From the NCBI GenBank assembly GCA_016787345.1, contig JAEUUU010000065.1:1-60308 (forward strand): a stretch of DNA of 60,308 nt, read 5' to 3'. The position numbers and the translations under genes were made by a program. This document shows, one piece after another, positions 52,741 to 60,308 of this stretch (within the stretch, counting starts at the first letter, position 1; the number at the start of each line of letters is the position of its first letter). The notes under the pieces were generated by a model, which was not told the origin of the DNA, made no database searches, and saw nothing but the letters and a program-made list of their open reading frames with translations. This stretch comes from Saprospiraceae bacterium (GTDB lineage: Bacteria > Bacteroidota > Bacteroidia > Chitinophagales > Saprospiraceae).

Positions 52741-53868
52741 ATGTATTTACACGTTGTTTCATTCGATATCCCGTATCCGGCCAATTATGGCGGCATCATA
52801 GTGATCTACAACCAGATCAAGGCCTTGCATGCCCAGGGTGTAAAGGTCATTTTGCACTGTTTCCAGTATGGCGAACGCCAGCCGCAACCGCAACTGGCTG
52901 AATATTGTGAAGAGGTCTATTACTACAAGAGGAGCCGTTCCTGGTGGTACCAGTTGAGTTTGTTGCCCTTTATCATGCGCACCCGGCAAAGCAGCGCCCT
53001 GCTCAAACGCCTGCGTAAAGACAAGCACCCGATCCTTTTTGAAGGAATGCACACCGCCGGCCTCGTTTGGCACCCCAAACTGCGCGGCCGCCAGAAGATC
53101 GTCCGGATGCACAATATCGAATGGCAGTACTACGAAAGCTTGTCGAAACTCACCCAGGACGTGCTCGAACGGGTGTATTATTTTATCGAAAGCATCAAAT
53201 TGCAACGGATCGAACCCAAGGTTGTGCTGTATGCCGATGAAATTCTCACCCTTTCCACAACCGACCGGGCCTATTACCGTGAAATGAAGGCCAATGCGCA
53301 TTACTTGCCCGCTTTCCACGCCAATAATAAAGTCGATACCCCCTCCGGCAAAGGCGAATACGTGTTGTTTCATGGCAAACTCAGCGTGCCCGACAACGAA
53401 CGCGCCGCGATCTGGTTGATCGAAAATGTGTTTGCCGACCTCGATATTCCCTTCAAAATCGCCGGTATGGACCCCTCCTGGGCGCTCCGCGAACAAATCA
53501 GTCGCCACGAACACATCACATTGGTCGAAAATCCCGATGAGCGGACCATGAGCGAACTCATCCGCGATGCACATATCAACCTGCTGGTTTCCTTTCAGGC
53601 TGCTGGTATCAAATTGAAGTTGATCAATGCGCTGTTTCGCGGGCGGTTTTGTATCTGCAACGAACACATGGTGAGCGGCACCGGCCTGGAAAAACTCTGT
53701 TACGTACGCAATTCGGCCGCCGCCATCCGCCAAACGGTAGAGGCGCTGATCAATGCCCCCTTCGAACAGGCGCGTGCAGAAGAACGCCGTGCCGTGCTGG
53801 AAACAGAATTCTCCAATGCCGAAAATGCCAAAAAACTGATCGAATTGATCCGGTTTTATCAAAATTGA
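52741..53868 (+). CDS. GT4-like glycosyltransferase
   Basis: 375-residue glycosyltransferase with two Rossmann-like halves (GT-B). The start YLHVVSFDIPYPANYGGIIV is the usual acceptor-side glycine loop. The middle has KIVRMHNIEWQYYESL and a later HGKLSVPDNERAAIWLIENV, IAGMDPSW, VENPDERTMSELIRDAHINL, the donor-binding region. The sugar and acceptor cannot be read from the sequence. It stands alone, with no polysaccharide cluster next to it. Confidence 0.82.
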   Translation: MYLHVVSFDIPYPANYGGIIVIYNQIKALHAQGVKVILHCFQYGERQPQPQLAEYCEEVYYYKRSRSWWYQLSLLPFIMRTRQSSALLKRLRKDKHPILFEGMHTAGLVWHPKLRGRQKIVRMHNIEWQYYESLSKLTQDVLERVYYFIESIKLQRIEPKVVLYADEILTLSTTDRAYYREMKANAHYLPAFHANNKVDTPSGKGEYVLFHGKLSVPDNERAAIWLIENVFADLDIPFKIAGMDPSWALREQISRHEHITLVENPDERTMSELIRDAHINLLVSFQAAGIKLKLINALFRGRFCICNEHMVSGTGLEKLCYVRNSAAAIRQTVEALINAPFEQARAEERRAVLETEFSNAENAKKLIELIRFYQN

Positions 53869-53955
53869 GCAGAGCGGGCATTAATTTTCATTTTTGATTG
53901 AAAATATCGAAACCAATTGGTCGGCCGACTGTTTGGTCAATAAACACGAGATAAC

Positions 53956-55164
53956 ATGCGCGGAGCAGCACAATTAGATCTTTTGTTAAACAACACGGAA
54001 ATCAGCGAAGAACACCGTCGGATTGCCCAAAAAGTGGCCAATAACGAACGGATGACTTTTGAAGAAGGCGTATTTCTCTTCGAATCCTGCGATCTGGATT
54101 ATCTCGGCGTTCTGGCCAACACGGTGCGCGAGCGAAAAAATGGCGACACGGTCTTTTTCAACCGCAATTTCCACATCGAACCGACCAATCTGTGCGTGTA
54201 CGATTGCAAATTCTGCTCCTATTCGCGCCTGATCAAACAGCGCTCCGACGCCGATGCCTGGGCCTATTCGATGGATCAGATGTTCGATATCGTGCGCAGT
54301 TACGACGGACAGCCGGTCACCGAAGTGCACATTGTGGGCGGCGTTTTGCCGCAGTACGATCTGGCTTTTTACACCGAATTTTTTAAAAAAATCAAGGCGC
54401 ACCGCCCCGAACTGCACGTAAAGGCGCTGACGCCCGTGGAGTACCACTACATTTTTAAAAAAGCCAAAGTCTCTTACGAAGAAGGGATGGCGCTGATGAA
54501 GTCGGCCGGTCTCGACAGTATGCCCGGGGGCGGCGCGGAGATATTTGATTCGGAAATTCGCGAGCAAATCGCTGCCGACAAATGCACCGCCGAGCAATGG
54601 CTGGAGATTCACGAGGTCTGGCACCATCTGGGCGGCCGGTCCAATGCGACCATGCTGTACGGCCATATCGAAAGCTTCCGGCACCGGATCGATCACCTGG
54701 ATCGTTTGCGGCAATTGCAGGACAAAACCGGTGGTTTTCAAACCTTTATACCGCTCAAATTCCGCAACAAAGACAACCAGATGAGCCATGTTCCGGAATG
54801 CTCCTCGATCGAAGACCTCCGGAATTATGCCGTGAGCCGGATTTATCTCGACAACTTCGACCATATCAAGTCCTACTGGCCGATGATCGGCCGGACGATG
54901 GCTCAAATGTCGCTGGCTTTCGGGGTCGACGACATCGACGGCACCGTCGACGATACCACCAAAATATACTCCATGGCCGGCGCGGAGGAGCAAAACCCTT
55001 CGCTGACCACCCAGCAGTTGGTCGATCTCATCCGCAGGGTGGGCCGCCGCCCGGTGGAGCGGGATACGCTGTATAATGTCGTTCAGGATTTCACGGATGT
55101 GACCTTCGAGGAAGACCGCCAGTGGCGGGGCTATTACGAACTGCCGGTCGTGTCCGAATCCTGA
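53956..55164 (+). CDS. mqnE: Aminofutalosine synthase (radical SAM)
   Basis: Radical SAM enzyme of the futalosine menaquinone pathway, converting the chorismate-derived dehydratase product and SAM to aminofutalosine. The cluster motif CxxxCxxC is Cys80, 84 and 87 in NLCVYDCKFCSYSR. GGVLPQYDLAFYTEFFKKIK, ALTPVEYHYIFKKAK, LDSMPGGGAEIF and WHHLGGRSNATMLYGHIES follow. At 402 residues it is typical. mqnA lies 20 bases downstream, which confirms the pathway. Confidence 0.95.
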   Translation: MRGAAQLDLLLNNTEISEEHRRIAQKVANNERMTFEEGVFLFESCDLDYLGVLANTVRERKNGDTVFFNRNFHIEPTNLCVYDCKFCSYSRLIKQRSDADAWAYSMDQMFDIVRSYDGQPVTEVHIVGGVLPQYDLAFYTEFFKKIKAHRPELHVKALTPVEYHYIFKKAKVSYEEGMALMKSAGLDSMPGGGAEIFDSEIREQIAADKCTAEQWLEIHEVWHHLGGRSNATMLYGHIESFRHRIDHLDRLRQLQDKTGGFQTFIPLKFRNKDNQMSHVPECSSIEDLRNYAVSRIYLDNFDHIKSYWPMIGRTMAQMSLAFGVDDIDGTVDDTTKIYSMAGAEEQNPSLTTQQLVDLIRRVGRRPVERDTLYNVVQDFTDVTFEEDRQWRGYYELPVVSES

Positions 55165-55184
55165 TTACCCAGCACAATTGATGT

Positions 55185-55970
55185 ATGGAAAAAGTCCGCC
55201 TGAGTGCCGTTAGTTACCTGAATACCAAGCCGTTTATCTACGGTATTTTCAGAAGTGATCTTGCCGATGCCGTGGAGTTAAATCTGGATATTCCCTCGGT
55301 ATGTGCCCGCAAATTGCTCAGTGGCGAAGCCGATTTGGCCCTTACCCCGGTGGCGATTATTCCGGAGTTGCCCGAAGCTTGTCTGGTAAGCGATTATTGT
55401 ATCGGCTCGACAGGAGCGGTGCGCACGGTGTGTATTTTTTCAGAAAAACCGCTCCCTGAAATTCGCCGGATACTGCTCGATTTCCACAGCCGTACCTCGG
55501 TGGCCCTGGTGCAGGTGCTTTGCCGGGAATACTGGAACATCTCGCCCGAATTCGCGCCGGCAGCAGAGGGTTTCGAACGGGAAATCGGTGGAAACACGGC
55601 CGCGGTGATTATCGGCGACCGTACCATAGGGCTGGATAAAAAATATCCGTTTGTGTACGATCTAGGAGAGGCCTGGACGGCCTGGACGGGCCTTCCGTTC
55701 GTATTTGCCGCCTGGGTAAGCGTCAGGCCGCTCGATCCGGAATTCGTTGCCCGCTTCAATGCTGCCTTGCGCGCAGGAATCGGCTTGTTGCCCGAGTTGA
55801 CCAAAGTGTTGCCCTTCATACCCGGCTTCGACCTCGAAGATTATTACAAAAACAACATCAGTTACGATCTGGACGAGGCCAAATGGTTGGGACTCAACCG
55901 GTTTCTGACGCATTTGGCGGGGCCGGAAGGCTACGTGCTGCATCGCCTGAAAACAGCAGAGCCCGTCTGA
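55185..55970 (+). CDS. mqnA: Chorismate dehydratase
   Basis: First enzyme of the futalosine pathway, forming 3-enolpyruvylbenzoate from chorismate. It has a periplasmic-binding-protein-like fold with RLSAVSYLNTKPFIYGI at the N-terminus, ANGEADLALTP-type SGEADLALTPVAIIPEL and IIGDRTIG. It is 261 residues. It shares the transcript with mqnE and, with complex I in this window, points to menaquinone respiration. Confidence 0.95.
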   Translation: MEKVRLSAVSYLNTKPFIYGIFRSDLADAVELNLDIPSVCARKLLSGEADLALTPVAIIPELPEACLVSDYCIGSTGAVRTVCIFSEKPLPEIRRILLDFHSRTSVALVQVLCREYWNISPEFAPAAEGFEREIGGNTAAVIIGDRTIGLDKKYPFVYDLGEAWTAWTGLPFVFAAWVSVRPLDPEFVARFNAALRAGIGLLPELTKVLPFIPGFDLEDYYKNNISYDLDEAKWLGLNRFLTHLAGPEGYVLHRLKTAEPV

Positions 55971-56040
55971 AAGCGGGCCCGGTACAACTCTTTTGTTGAG
56001 CCGTTGTTTTTAACTCGTCTTAGCCCCGGCACCGGTTATC

Positions 56041-56691
56041 ATGATCTACCGCATATTCCTTATCCTGACTTTTCATTTGCTGGCAACCGCGCTGTTGCCT
56101 GCGCAAAAAAATGTGACCATGCAGTCTCCTGCACCCTCCGGCGATACGCTTTCTCCATCTGTTCAAACCGAAGTGGCCACCCTGGGCGGCGGCTGTTTCT
56201 GGTGCATTGAAGCAGTATTGCAGGATTTACAGGGCGTAATCAAAGTGGAAAGCGGCTATGCCGGCGGTACGGTGAAAAATCCGACCTATCGCGAAATCTG
56301 CACGGGCGCTACGGGCCATGCCGAGGTGGTGCAGGTGACTTTCGATCCTAAAACGATCACTTATGCCGAATTACTGGAAATCTTTTTTGCTTTTCACGAT
56401 CCCACGACCCTCAATCGGCAGGGTAACGATATTGGCACACAGTACCGCTCGGTAATTTTTTACCATTCGCAGGAACAAAAGGAAACGGCGGAAATGGTCA
56501 AGGCAGCTATTCAGAAAGATTGGGACAAGCCGATTGTCACCGAAATTTCACCCCTTAACGTGTTTTATAAAGCCGAGGCATACCATCAGAATTATTACAA
56601 ACAAAATACCTACCAGCCCTATTGTGCCTACGTCATTTCGCCAAAAGTGAAAAAACTGCGCGAGAAATACAGCAGTCGCCTGAAACAATAA
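56041..56691 (+). CDS. msrA: Exported peptide methionine sulfoxide reductase A
   Basis: Reduces methionine-S-sulfoxide in proteins. The catalytic Cys52 is in GGGCFWCIE. TYREICTGATGHAEVVQV and FFAFHDPTTLNRQGNDIGTQ complete the family. The first 21 residues (RIFLILTFHLLATALLPAQ) look like a signal peptide, so it likely works in the periplasm, unlike the cytoplasmic E. coli enzyme. It is 216 residues. It follows mqnA by 70 bases with no clear promoter of its own. Confidence 0.93.
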   Translation: MIYRIFLILTFHLLATALLPAQKNVTMQSPAPSGDTLSPSVQTEVATLGGGCFWCIEAVLQDLQGVIKVESGYAGGTVKNPTYREICTGATGHAEVVQVTFDPKTITYAELLEIFFAFHDPTTLNRQGNDIGTQYRSVIFYHSQEQKETAEMVKAAIQKDWDKPIVTEISPLNVFYKAEAYHQNYYKQNTYQPYCAYVISPKVKKLREKYSSRLKQ

Positions 56692-56724
56692 GCGCCCGCT
56701 GGCGCCGAACTTGGGGATAAACAT

Positions 56725-56732
56725 TAATTTTG
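56725..56732 (+). promoter_or_regulatory. -7 element for the NifU-like gene
   Basis: TAATTTTG fits TAnnTTTG and lies 15 bases before the ATG at 56748, giving a very short leader. No -33 match. Confidence 0.4.
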
Positions 56733-56747
56733 CATCAAATAAAACGC

Positions 56748-57005
56748 ATGATCGCAACGGATAAAGAACAACTCTTGCTTCGCGTGGAAGACGCACTGCA
56801 ATCGGTACGCCCACACCTTAACGTGGACGGCGGCGATGTGGAAGTCGTGGAAATTACCGACGACCTGCACGTTAAAATCCGCTGGGTCGGCATGTGTGAA
56901 TCCTGCCACATGTCCGATATGACCCTGCGTGCCGGGATTTCCGAGGCGATCCGGCTTAAAATCCCTGAAATAGCTGGAGTTGAAGCGGTCAACGGCCGTC
57001 AGTAA
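56748..57005 (+). CDS. NifU C-terminal domain (iron-sulfur scaffold) protein
   Basis: 85-residue NifU-like scaffold that holds and hands over iron-sulfur clusters. The signature is RPHLNVDGGDVEVVEI, then Cys50 and Cys53 in GMCESCHMSDMTL. ATG 56748 is preferred over a TTG in frame. It converges with the beta-barrel gene across about ten bases. It could serve complex I and MqnE, but that is inference. Confidence 0.92.
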   Translation: MIATDKEQLLLRVEDALQSVRPHLNVDGGDVEVVEITDDLHVKIRWVGMCESCHMSDMTLRAGISEAIRLKIPEIAGVEAVNGRQ

Positions 57006-57015
57006 TATTTCCCGG

Positions 57016-59052
57016 TCAAAAATCGAAACGCGCCAATACCCTGATGCCACGCAGCGGCTCGGGTGCTTCTGTTTCCGTCACACTTCGCAGTTTTCTGGTT
57101 TCTTCGTAGCGCGCTTCCATCCGGATACCGTCGGCCATACGCCAATTGAGGTTGAGGTACCAACGGGTGCCTTTTCCTGAAAACGCCGGTACGGAATACG
57201 CCGAAAAAATATCGTTTTCATAAGCGAAAATCCGGGTTTCAAAATCGTCCGTCTGGAAAATGCCGTAGCGCACCGAGCCCGAGAGCGGAAATCCCAGTTT
57301 TTTGAACACTGCTTCCTGATATACCATAAAACCCTGTGTTTTGGGTTGCTCTTCCAATTGAAAAACAGCCCATTCCGCACGGCTGCGCAACTCCACACTG
57401 GGAGACACCTTGTACTGGGCATGTATCCGGAAACGCTGCGTGCGGTGTTCGCCAAGCCCTTCGATGAGGGAGTTGTCGAGTAATTTTGTTTCCCATTTCC
57501 AGTACAGGTAGGCCGACATCACCTTGCGTTTGGTCCACATGATACGCGCCAGATATTCGCGACCGTCGGAAGGGCCGTCGGCGCGGAAGCTCAGCCAGGG
57601 TGTGCGCCACACATCGGCGTAGAGGTTGATTTGCCAGGGGCGACTCGGGCGGATGTCGGCGCCGATATACAAACCGTGTTCGTTGTTGGCGCCGCTGGTT
57701 TCGGCGAATGGCGCGGCATAGATCGACTGATAACGCGCCGGAAGCCAGCGGTGCGTCATTGAAAGCGTCACACGGCGGTCGACGCCCACGAGCAAGCCGT
57801 TGACGGTAGCGACTGCCTTGTTACCGCTGCCGGCTGTTTCACCGAAAAAATAATAATTGCGCCGGTGCCAGGCATAGTCGACACTGGCGCCGGTTAGTTG
57901 CCGGCCTGCAAAATCGAAACGATTGTAGGGTTCGGCGGAAGGTTGCCAGTCGCGGTCGTATCGAATATGCAGACCGTTGACGCTGACGTGTCCGTGCCGC
58001 ATCAGGTAACTCGCCGAGAGCCCGGCCACTTCTTCCCGAACGGCTTTTTCATCTTCAATTTCTGTGGGCGTGCGATGCAGGCCGGACGACTGCAAGGTGG
58101 TAAACTGTTGTTCTTCGGGCGTGATAAAATCCGGGTCTTCCGGCAGCGTCGGGCGATTGGCGTCGCGGCGGCGGTTGGCGTAGAGGGCTGTGACTTCCAG
58201 TTTTTCGTGAAGCCGGACGGTTGCCGCGCCGCCGCGCAGGAAGAACGCTTCGCCAAAGGAGGCATAGGGCCTGATTCGGGCGCCGCTTCGGATGATATTG
58301 GTCGTTTCGGCGGTTTTTCCGAGGGCAAAACCCGTTTGCAGCAACAAACCTTGACCGAAACGCGCGGTAAAATCGCCCAAAGCCAGCGATTGCAGCCAGC
58401 GGTTGGGCCGGCTGAGGAAAAAGTGCGCGCTGTAAAAATCGAAGCCCTGGGGATTACTTTTTGCAAAAAACGCCTCGCCCGGGTCTTTTTCGGCGGTCAG
58501 GCCAAAGCGCATACGGTTGTCGAAATTATGCTGATACCGCAGGGCCATGGCAAACGGATCGCCTTCTGACGAAGACGGAAAATTGCCGGGCCAGGCTCGC
58601 CCCCAGCGCAGCAGCAGTTGGTCTTTGCCTTGCACAAAACCCTGTCGCAGCGGCGTAAATCGCGTATCGAGGTCGCCCCCGACTTTGACAAACGGCAATA
58701 CCCGGCGAATGTCGCTGAGTTCCCAGCCGGGCACGGCCTGCAATTCATATTCATTGAGCAATGGGCCGGTGCGGGTGCGGTATTCCAGCAAATTTTCGAT
58801 TTGGATGTCGTTCAAAAGGTGCAAATCGAGCAATTCCTCGCGGCTGGCCCTGTTGAGGTTGAGCGGGCGGGATTGCAGGCGCTCCAGGTACTCTACAAAC
58901 TCCTGGATATTGCTCTCGGCGGGTTGCGCGCTCTCGCGGATGTAATTTTCCAGAATTTCAGCGGCAGAGGTCTCTTCTGTTTGCGCCGTAAGAGGACCCG
59001 CCGACAGCAGCAGCAGGTAGAAAAAGGAAATGGTAAAAAAATGAATCCGCAT
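57016..59052 (-). CDS. Outer-membrane beta-barrel protein with helix-hairpin-helix domain
   Basis: 678 residues with a signal peptide (HFFTISFFYLLLLSAGPLTA). Residues about 55-115 contain two helix-hairpin-helix units (NLNRASREELLDLHLLND, TGPLLNEYELQAVPGWEL) as in ComEA, which bind DNA. The remaining 550 residues alternate strands ending in aromatic residues, as in a large outer-membrane barrel (ARFDF at the C-terminus). Such HhH-barrel proteins are recurrent in Bacteroidota and are of unknown function. A role in DNA uptake has been suggested only by the HhH part. The ATG at 59052 is chosen for the signal peptide. Confidence 0.8.
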   Translation of the reverse strand: MRIHFFTISFFYLLLLSAGPLTAQTEETSAAEILENYIRESAQPAESNIQEFVEYLERLQSRPLNLNRASREELLDLHLLNDIQIENLLEYRTRTGPLLNEYELQAVPGWELSDIRRVLPFVKVGGDLDTRFTPLRQGFVQGKDQLLLRWGRAWPGNFPSSSEGDPFAMALRYQHNFDNRMRFGLTAEKDPGEAFFAKSNPQGFDFYSAHFFLSRPNRWLQSLALGDFTARFGQGLLLQTGFALGKTAETTNIIRSGARIRPYASFGEAFFLRGGAATVRLHEKLEVTALYANRRRDANRPTLPEDPDFITPEEQQFTTLQSSGLHRTPTEIEDEKAVREEVAGLSASYLMRHGHVSVNGLHIRYDRDWQPSAEPYNRFDFAGRQLTGASVDYAWHRRNYYFFGETAGSGNKAVATVNGLLVGVDRRVTLSMTHRWLPARYQSIYAAPFAETSGANNEHGLYIGADIRPSRPWQINLYADVWRTPWLSFRADGPSDGREYLARIMWTKRKVMSAYLYWKWETKLLDNSLIEGLGEHRTQRFRIHAQYKVSPSVELRSRAEWAVFQLEEQPKTQGFMVYQEAVFKKLGFPLSGSVRYGIFQTDDFETRIFAYENDIFSAYSVPAFSGKGTRWYLNLNWRMADGIRMEARYEETRKLRSVTETEAPEPLRGIRVLARFDF

Positions 59053-59234
59053 GTATGTAAAACCTTGGGTGACCGGCATCCTTGTTTGTCGTCAGTAAAC
59101 GGTACGGACGCAGGACAATTATCTGGCGAAAATACCGTTTGTTGTGGCGAATCAAGGAATCGGATTTTCGAACAGGAATAAGATTCGGACACGAAAAATT
59201 CATCAGAGTTCGCTTCTACTTCCTGCACATCCGC

Positions 59235-59242
59235 TACTTTTG
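59235..59242 (+). promoter_or_regulatory. -7 element for the small lipoprotein gene pair
   Basis: TACTTTTG fits TAnnTTTG, 36 bases before the lipoprotein ATG. No good -33 element. Confidence 0.45.
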
Positions 59243-59277
59243 CCTATCTTTTTCACCAATCAAAACTCTTTTGTCAC

Positions 59278-59538
59278 ATGAAAAAAACTGTTTTAGGAGT
59301 GCTTGCCGGGGCCGCATTGATGTTTTCCCTGGCTTCCTGCGGCGAAAAACTGCTCACCGACGAGCAAGTGCAGGCTGAAATCCAGAAAGGATTTGATGCC
59401 GGTAAAGCAGCCGTAGAAAGCGAAGAAAACGCCAAATGTGATACCGAATTCGAAACGCGCGTGACGGCCGAGCTGGAAAATATGAAAATGCAATTCCAGG
59501 AAGCCAACTCCGCCGCACCGGCAGTGCCTTCCCGCTAA
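59278..59538 (+). CDS. Small lipoprotein
   Basis: 86 residues with a lipobox LASC (Cys at 21). The short mature part is helical and carries DEQVQAEIQKGFDAGKAAVE and TEFETRVTAELENM. It resembles the next gene's protein, so the two are probably duplicates. Function unknown. Confidence 0.65.
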   Translation: MKKTVLGVLAGAALMFSLASCGEKLLTDEQVQAEIQKGFDAGKAAVESEENAKCDTEFETRVTAELENMKMQFQEANSAAPAVPSR

Positions 59539-59601
59539 ACACAGCGCTCTATCGCTCAACCATTTTTGCATCAATTCTTAACTGAAAAAATTCCTTTCTC
59601 T

Positions 59602-60045
59602 ATGAATAAGAAATTGCTCCTTGCCGGTATTGTCGCCGTTGTCGGCTTTGTAACCCTGACGGCTTTCGGTGGCAAAACGCTCGAACAGCAAAAAGCAGAA
59701 ATCCAGACTGCCATCACTGCCAAACTCGAAGAGTTTCGCGCCACGAAACAGGAAGAGTGCAATACCCGCGTAACGACGGAAGCACAAAACCGCTTCACGC
59801 AATGGCAGGCCGAAGAAGAAGCCAAAGCCGCTGCCACGCCGGGTAAAAAATCTTCGACGCCGAAAAACAAACCGGCTTCGAAGCCCTCCACCCAGCCGCT
59901 CCCGCAGCCGCAACCGCCGGCTCCGACCAACCCGAAATCCGACAAAATGCAGGGTGGTACCAACACTTCGGAAAAACAGGACAAAATGCAGGGCCAGCCC
60001 AACACGTCCGACAAGAAGAAGAAAATGCAAGGCGGCGGTAACTAA
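59602..60045 (+). CDS. Exported repeat-tailed protein, paralogue of the preceding lipoprotein
   Basis: 147 residues with a signal peptide (LLLAGIVAVVGFVTLTAFG). The helical part EQQKAEIQTAITAKLEEF and ECNTRVTTEAQNRF echoes the preceding lipoprotein. A Pro/Lys/Ser-rich linker follows, and the C-terminus has three copies of a DKMQG-type unit (DKMQGGTNTSEK, DKMQGQPNTSDK, KKMQGGGN). Such a tail might bind another protein or the cell surface. No family recognised. ATG 59602 is used. Confidence 0.6.
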   Translation: MNKKLLLAGIVAVVGFVTLTAFGGKTLEQQKAEIQTAITAKLEEFRATKQEECNTRVTTEAQNRFTQWQAEEEAKAAATPGKKSSTPKNKPASKPSTQPLPQPQPPAPTNPKSDKMQGGTNTSEKQDKMQGQPNTSDKKKKMQGGGN

Positions 60046-60064
60046 TACCGTATTAGCCTCGAAT

Positions 60065-60104
60065 AAAAAAAATGGCTGCTCCACTTCGGGCGGCCATTTT
60101 TTTT
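60065..60104 (+). terminator. Rho-independent terminator
   Basis: AAAAAAAATGGCTGC (60065-60079) pairs with GCGGCCATTTTTTTT (60090-60104) with one G-T pair. It follows the repeat-tailed protein by 20 bases. Confidence 0.85.
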
Positions 60105-60172
60105 TAACCCCATAAACCCCAGGGCAAACACATATAAATTGAGGCATAAACACCTGCAAAGTCAAATCACTT

Positions 60173-60308
60173 GATTACATGATTTAAGATTACATGATTT
60201 AAGATTACATGATTTAAGATTACATGATTTAAGATTACATGATTTAAGATTACATGATTTAAGATTACATGATTTAAGATTACATGATTTAAGATTACAT
60301 GATTTAAG
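60173..60308. repeat. 15-bp tandem repeat at the window end
   Basis: GATTTAAGATTACAT is repeated exactly eight times (60181-60300), with a partial GATTACAT before and GATTTAAG after, 136 bases in all. It runs off the window, so its true length is unknown. No coding capacity. Confidence 0.95.

Noticed and set aside
60173-60308. CRISPR array
   Set aside because: Repeats are contiguous and 15 bp, with no spacers and no cas genes.
1-60308. tRNA, rRNA and riboswitches
   Set aside because: No cloverleaf, rRNA core or known riboswitch pattern was found by eye in the spacers. A covariance-model search would settle it.

Overview
The window is about 60 kb of dense, protein-coding bacterial chromosome from a member of the Bacteroidota, most likely a Saprospiraceae-type organism. 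Signs of this are promoter elements of the Bacteroidota type (TAnnTTTG, sometimes with an upstream TTTG or TTG), two proteins with type IX secretion C-terminal signals, the divergent Bacteroidota GlmU and PurM, LytTR/LytS two-component proteins, an outer-membrane beta-barrel receptor with a CarboxypepD-like domain, and a lycopene cyclase. No tRNA, rRNA or CRISPR array was recognised.

Layout. Bases 1-6668 (+): lycopene cyclase, coaE, ribosomal protein L31 type B, then a probable operon of glmU-like, purM, a TPR lipoprotein and a GluQ-type synthetase-like protein. Bases 6685-22236 (-): a complete 14-gene NADH:quinone oxidoreductase locus, nuoA to nuoN, followed by an SH3-domain lipoprotein. Two sets of foreign genes sit inside it: a DUF2750 gene between nuoE and nuoF, and an MntA/HepT toxin-antitoxin pair between nuoF and nuoG, with hepT frameshifted at a run of seven G. 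Bases 22502-29013: a membrane-anchored CBM9-like protein, a YjbR/MmcQ protein, folD, an unusual membrane-anchored Ppx/GppA-like actin-fold protein, a palindromic MITE-like element, a LytTR regulator with its kinase, and a lipoprotein joining an intradiol-dioxygenase domain to a CPVC-containing domain. Bases 29106-36348: a coiled-coil membrane protein, then exonuclease, rpe, lptF and PAP2 phosphatase in one run, plsC, and cystathionine beta-synthase. Bases 36490-48897 (-): an amidohydrolase-like protein without its metal-binding HxH motif, a monofunctional transglycosylase, a beta-barrel receptor and a 2471-residue repetitive T9SS adhesin. Bases 49064-57005 (+): yggS, a secreted phospholipase D-like protein, trmN6, a short HTH gene on the minus strand, a glycosyltransferase, mqnE and mqnA, an exported MsrA and a NifU-like protein. 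Bases 57016-60308: a helix-hairpin-helix beta-barrel protein, two related small exported proteins, and a 15-bp tandem repeat that runs off the end.

How the genes fit together: complex I passes electrons to menaquinone, and mqnE/mqnA indicate that menaquinone is made by the futalosine route. glmU-like, mtgA, lptF, plsC and the PAP2 phosphatase serve the envelope. The T9SS cargo, the receptor and the lipoproteins form a large surface inventory. The least ordinary parts are the toxin-antitoxin insertion with its homopolymer frameshift, the long palindromic spacer repeats (two related copies, one inside the nuo locus), the exported actin-fold protein, the dioxygenase fusion and the metal-less amidohydrolase. 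None of these alone proves a new system.
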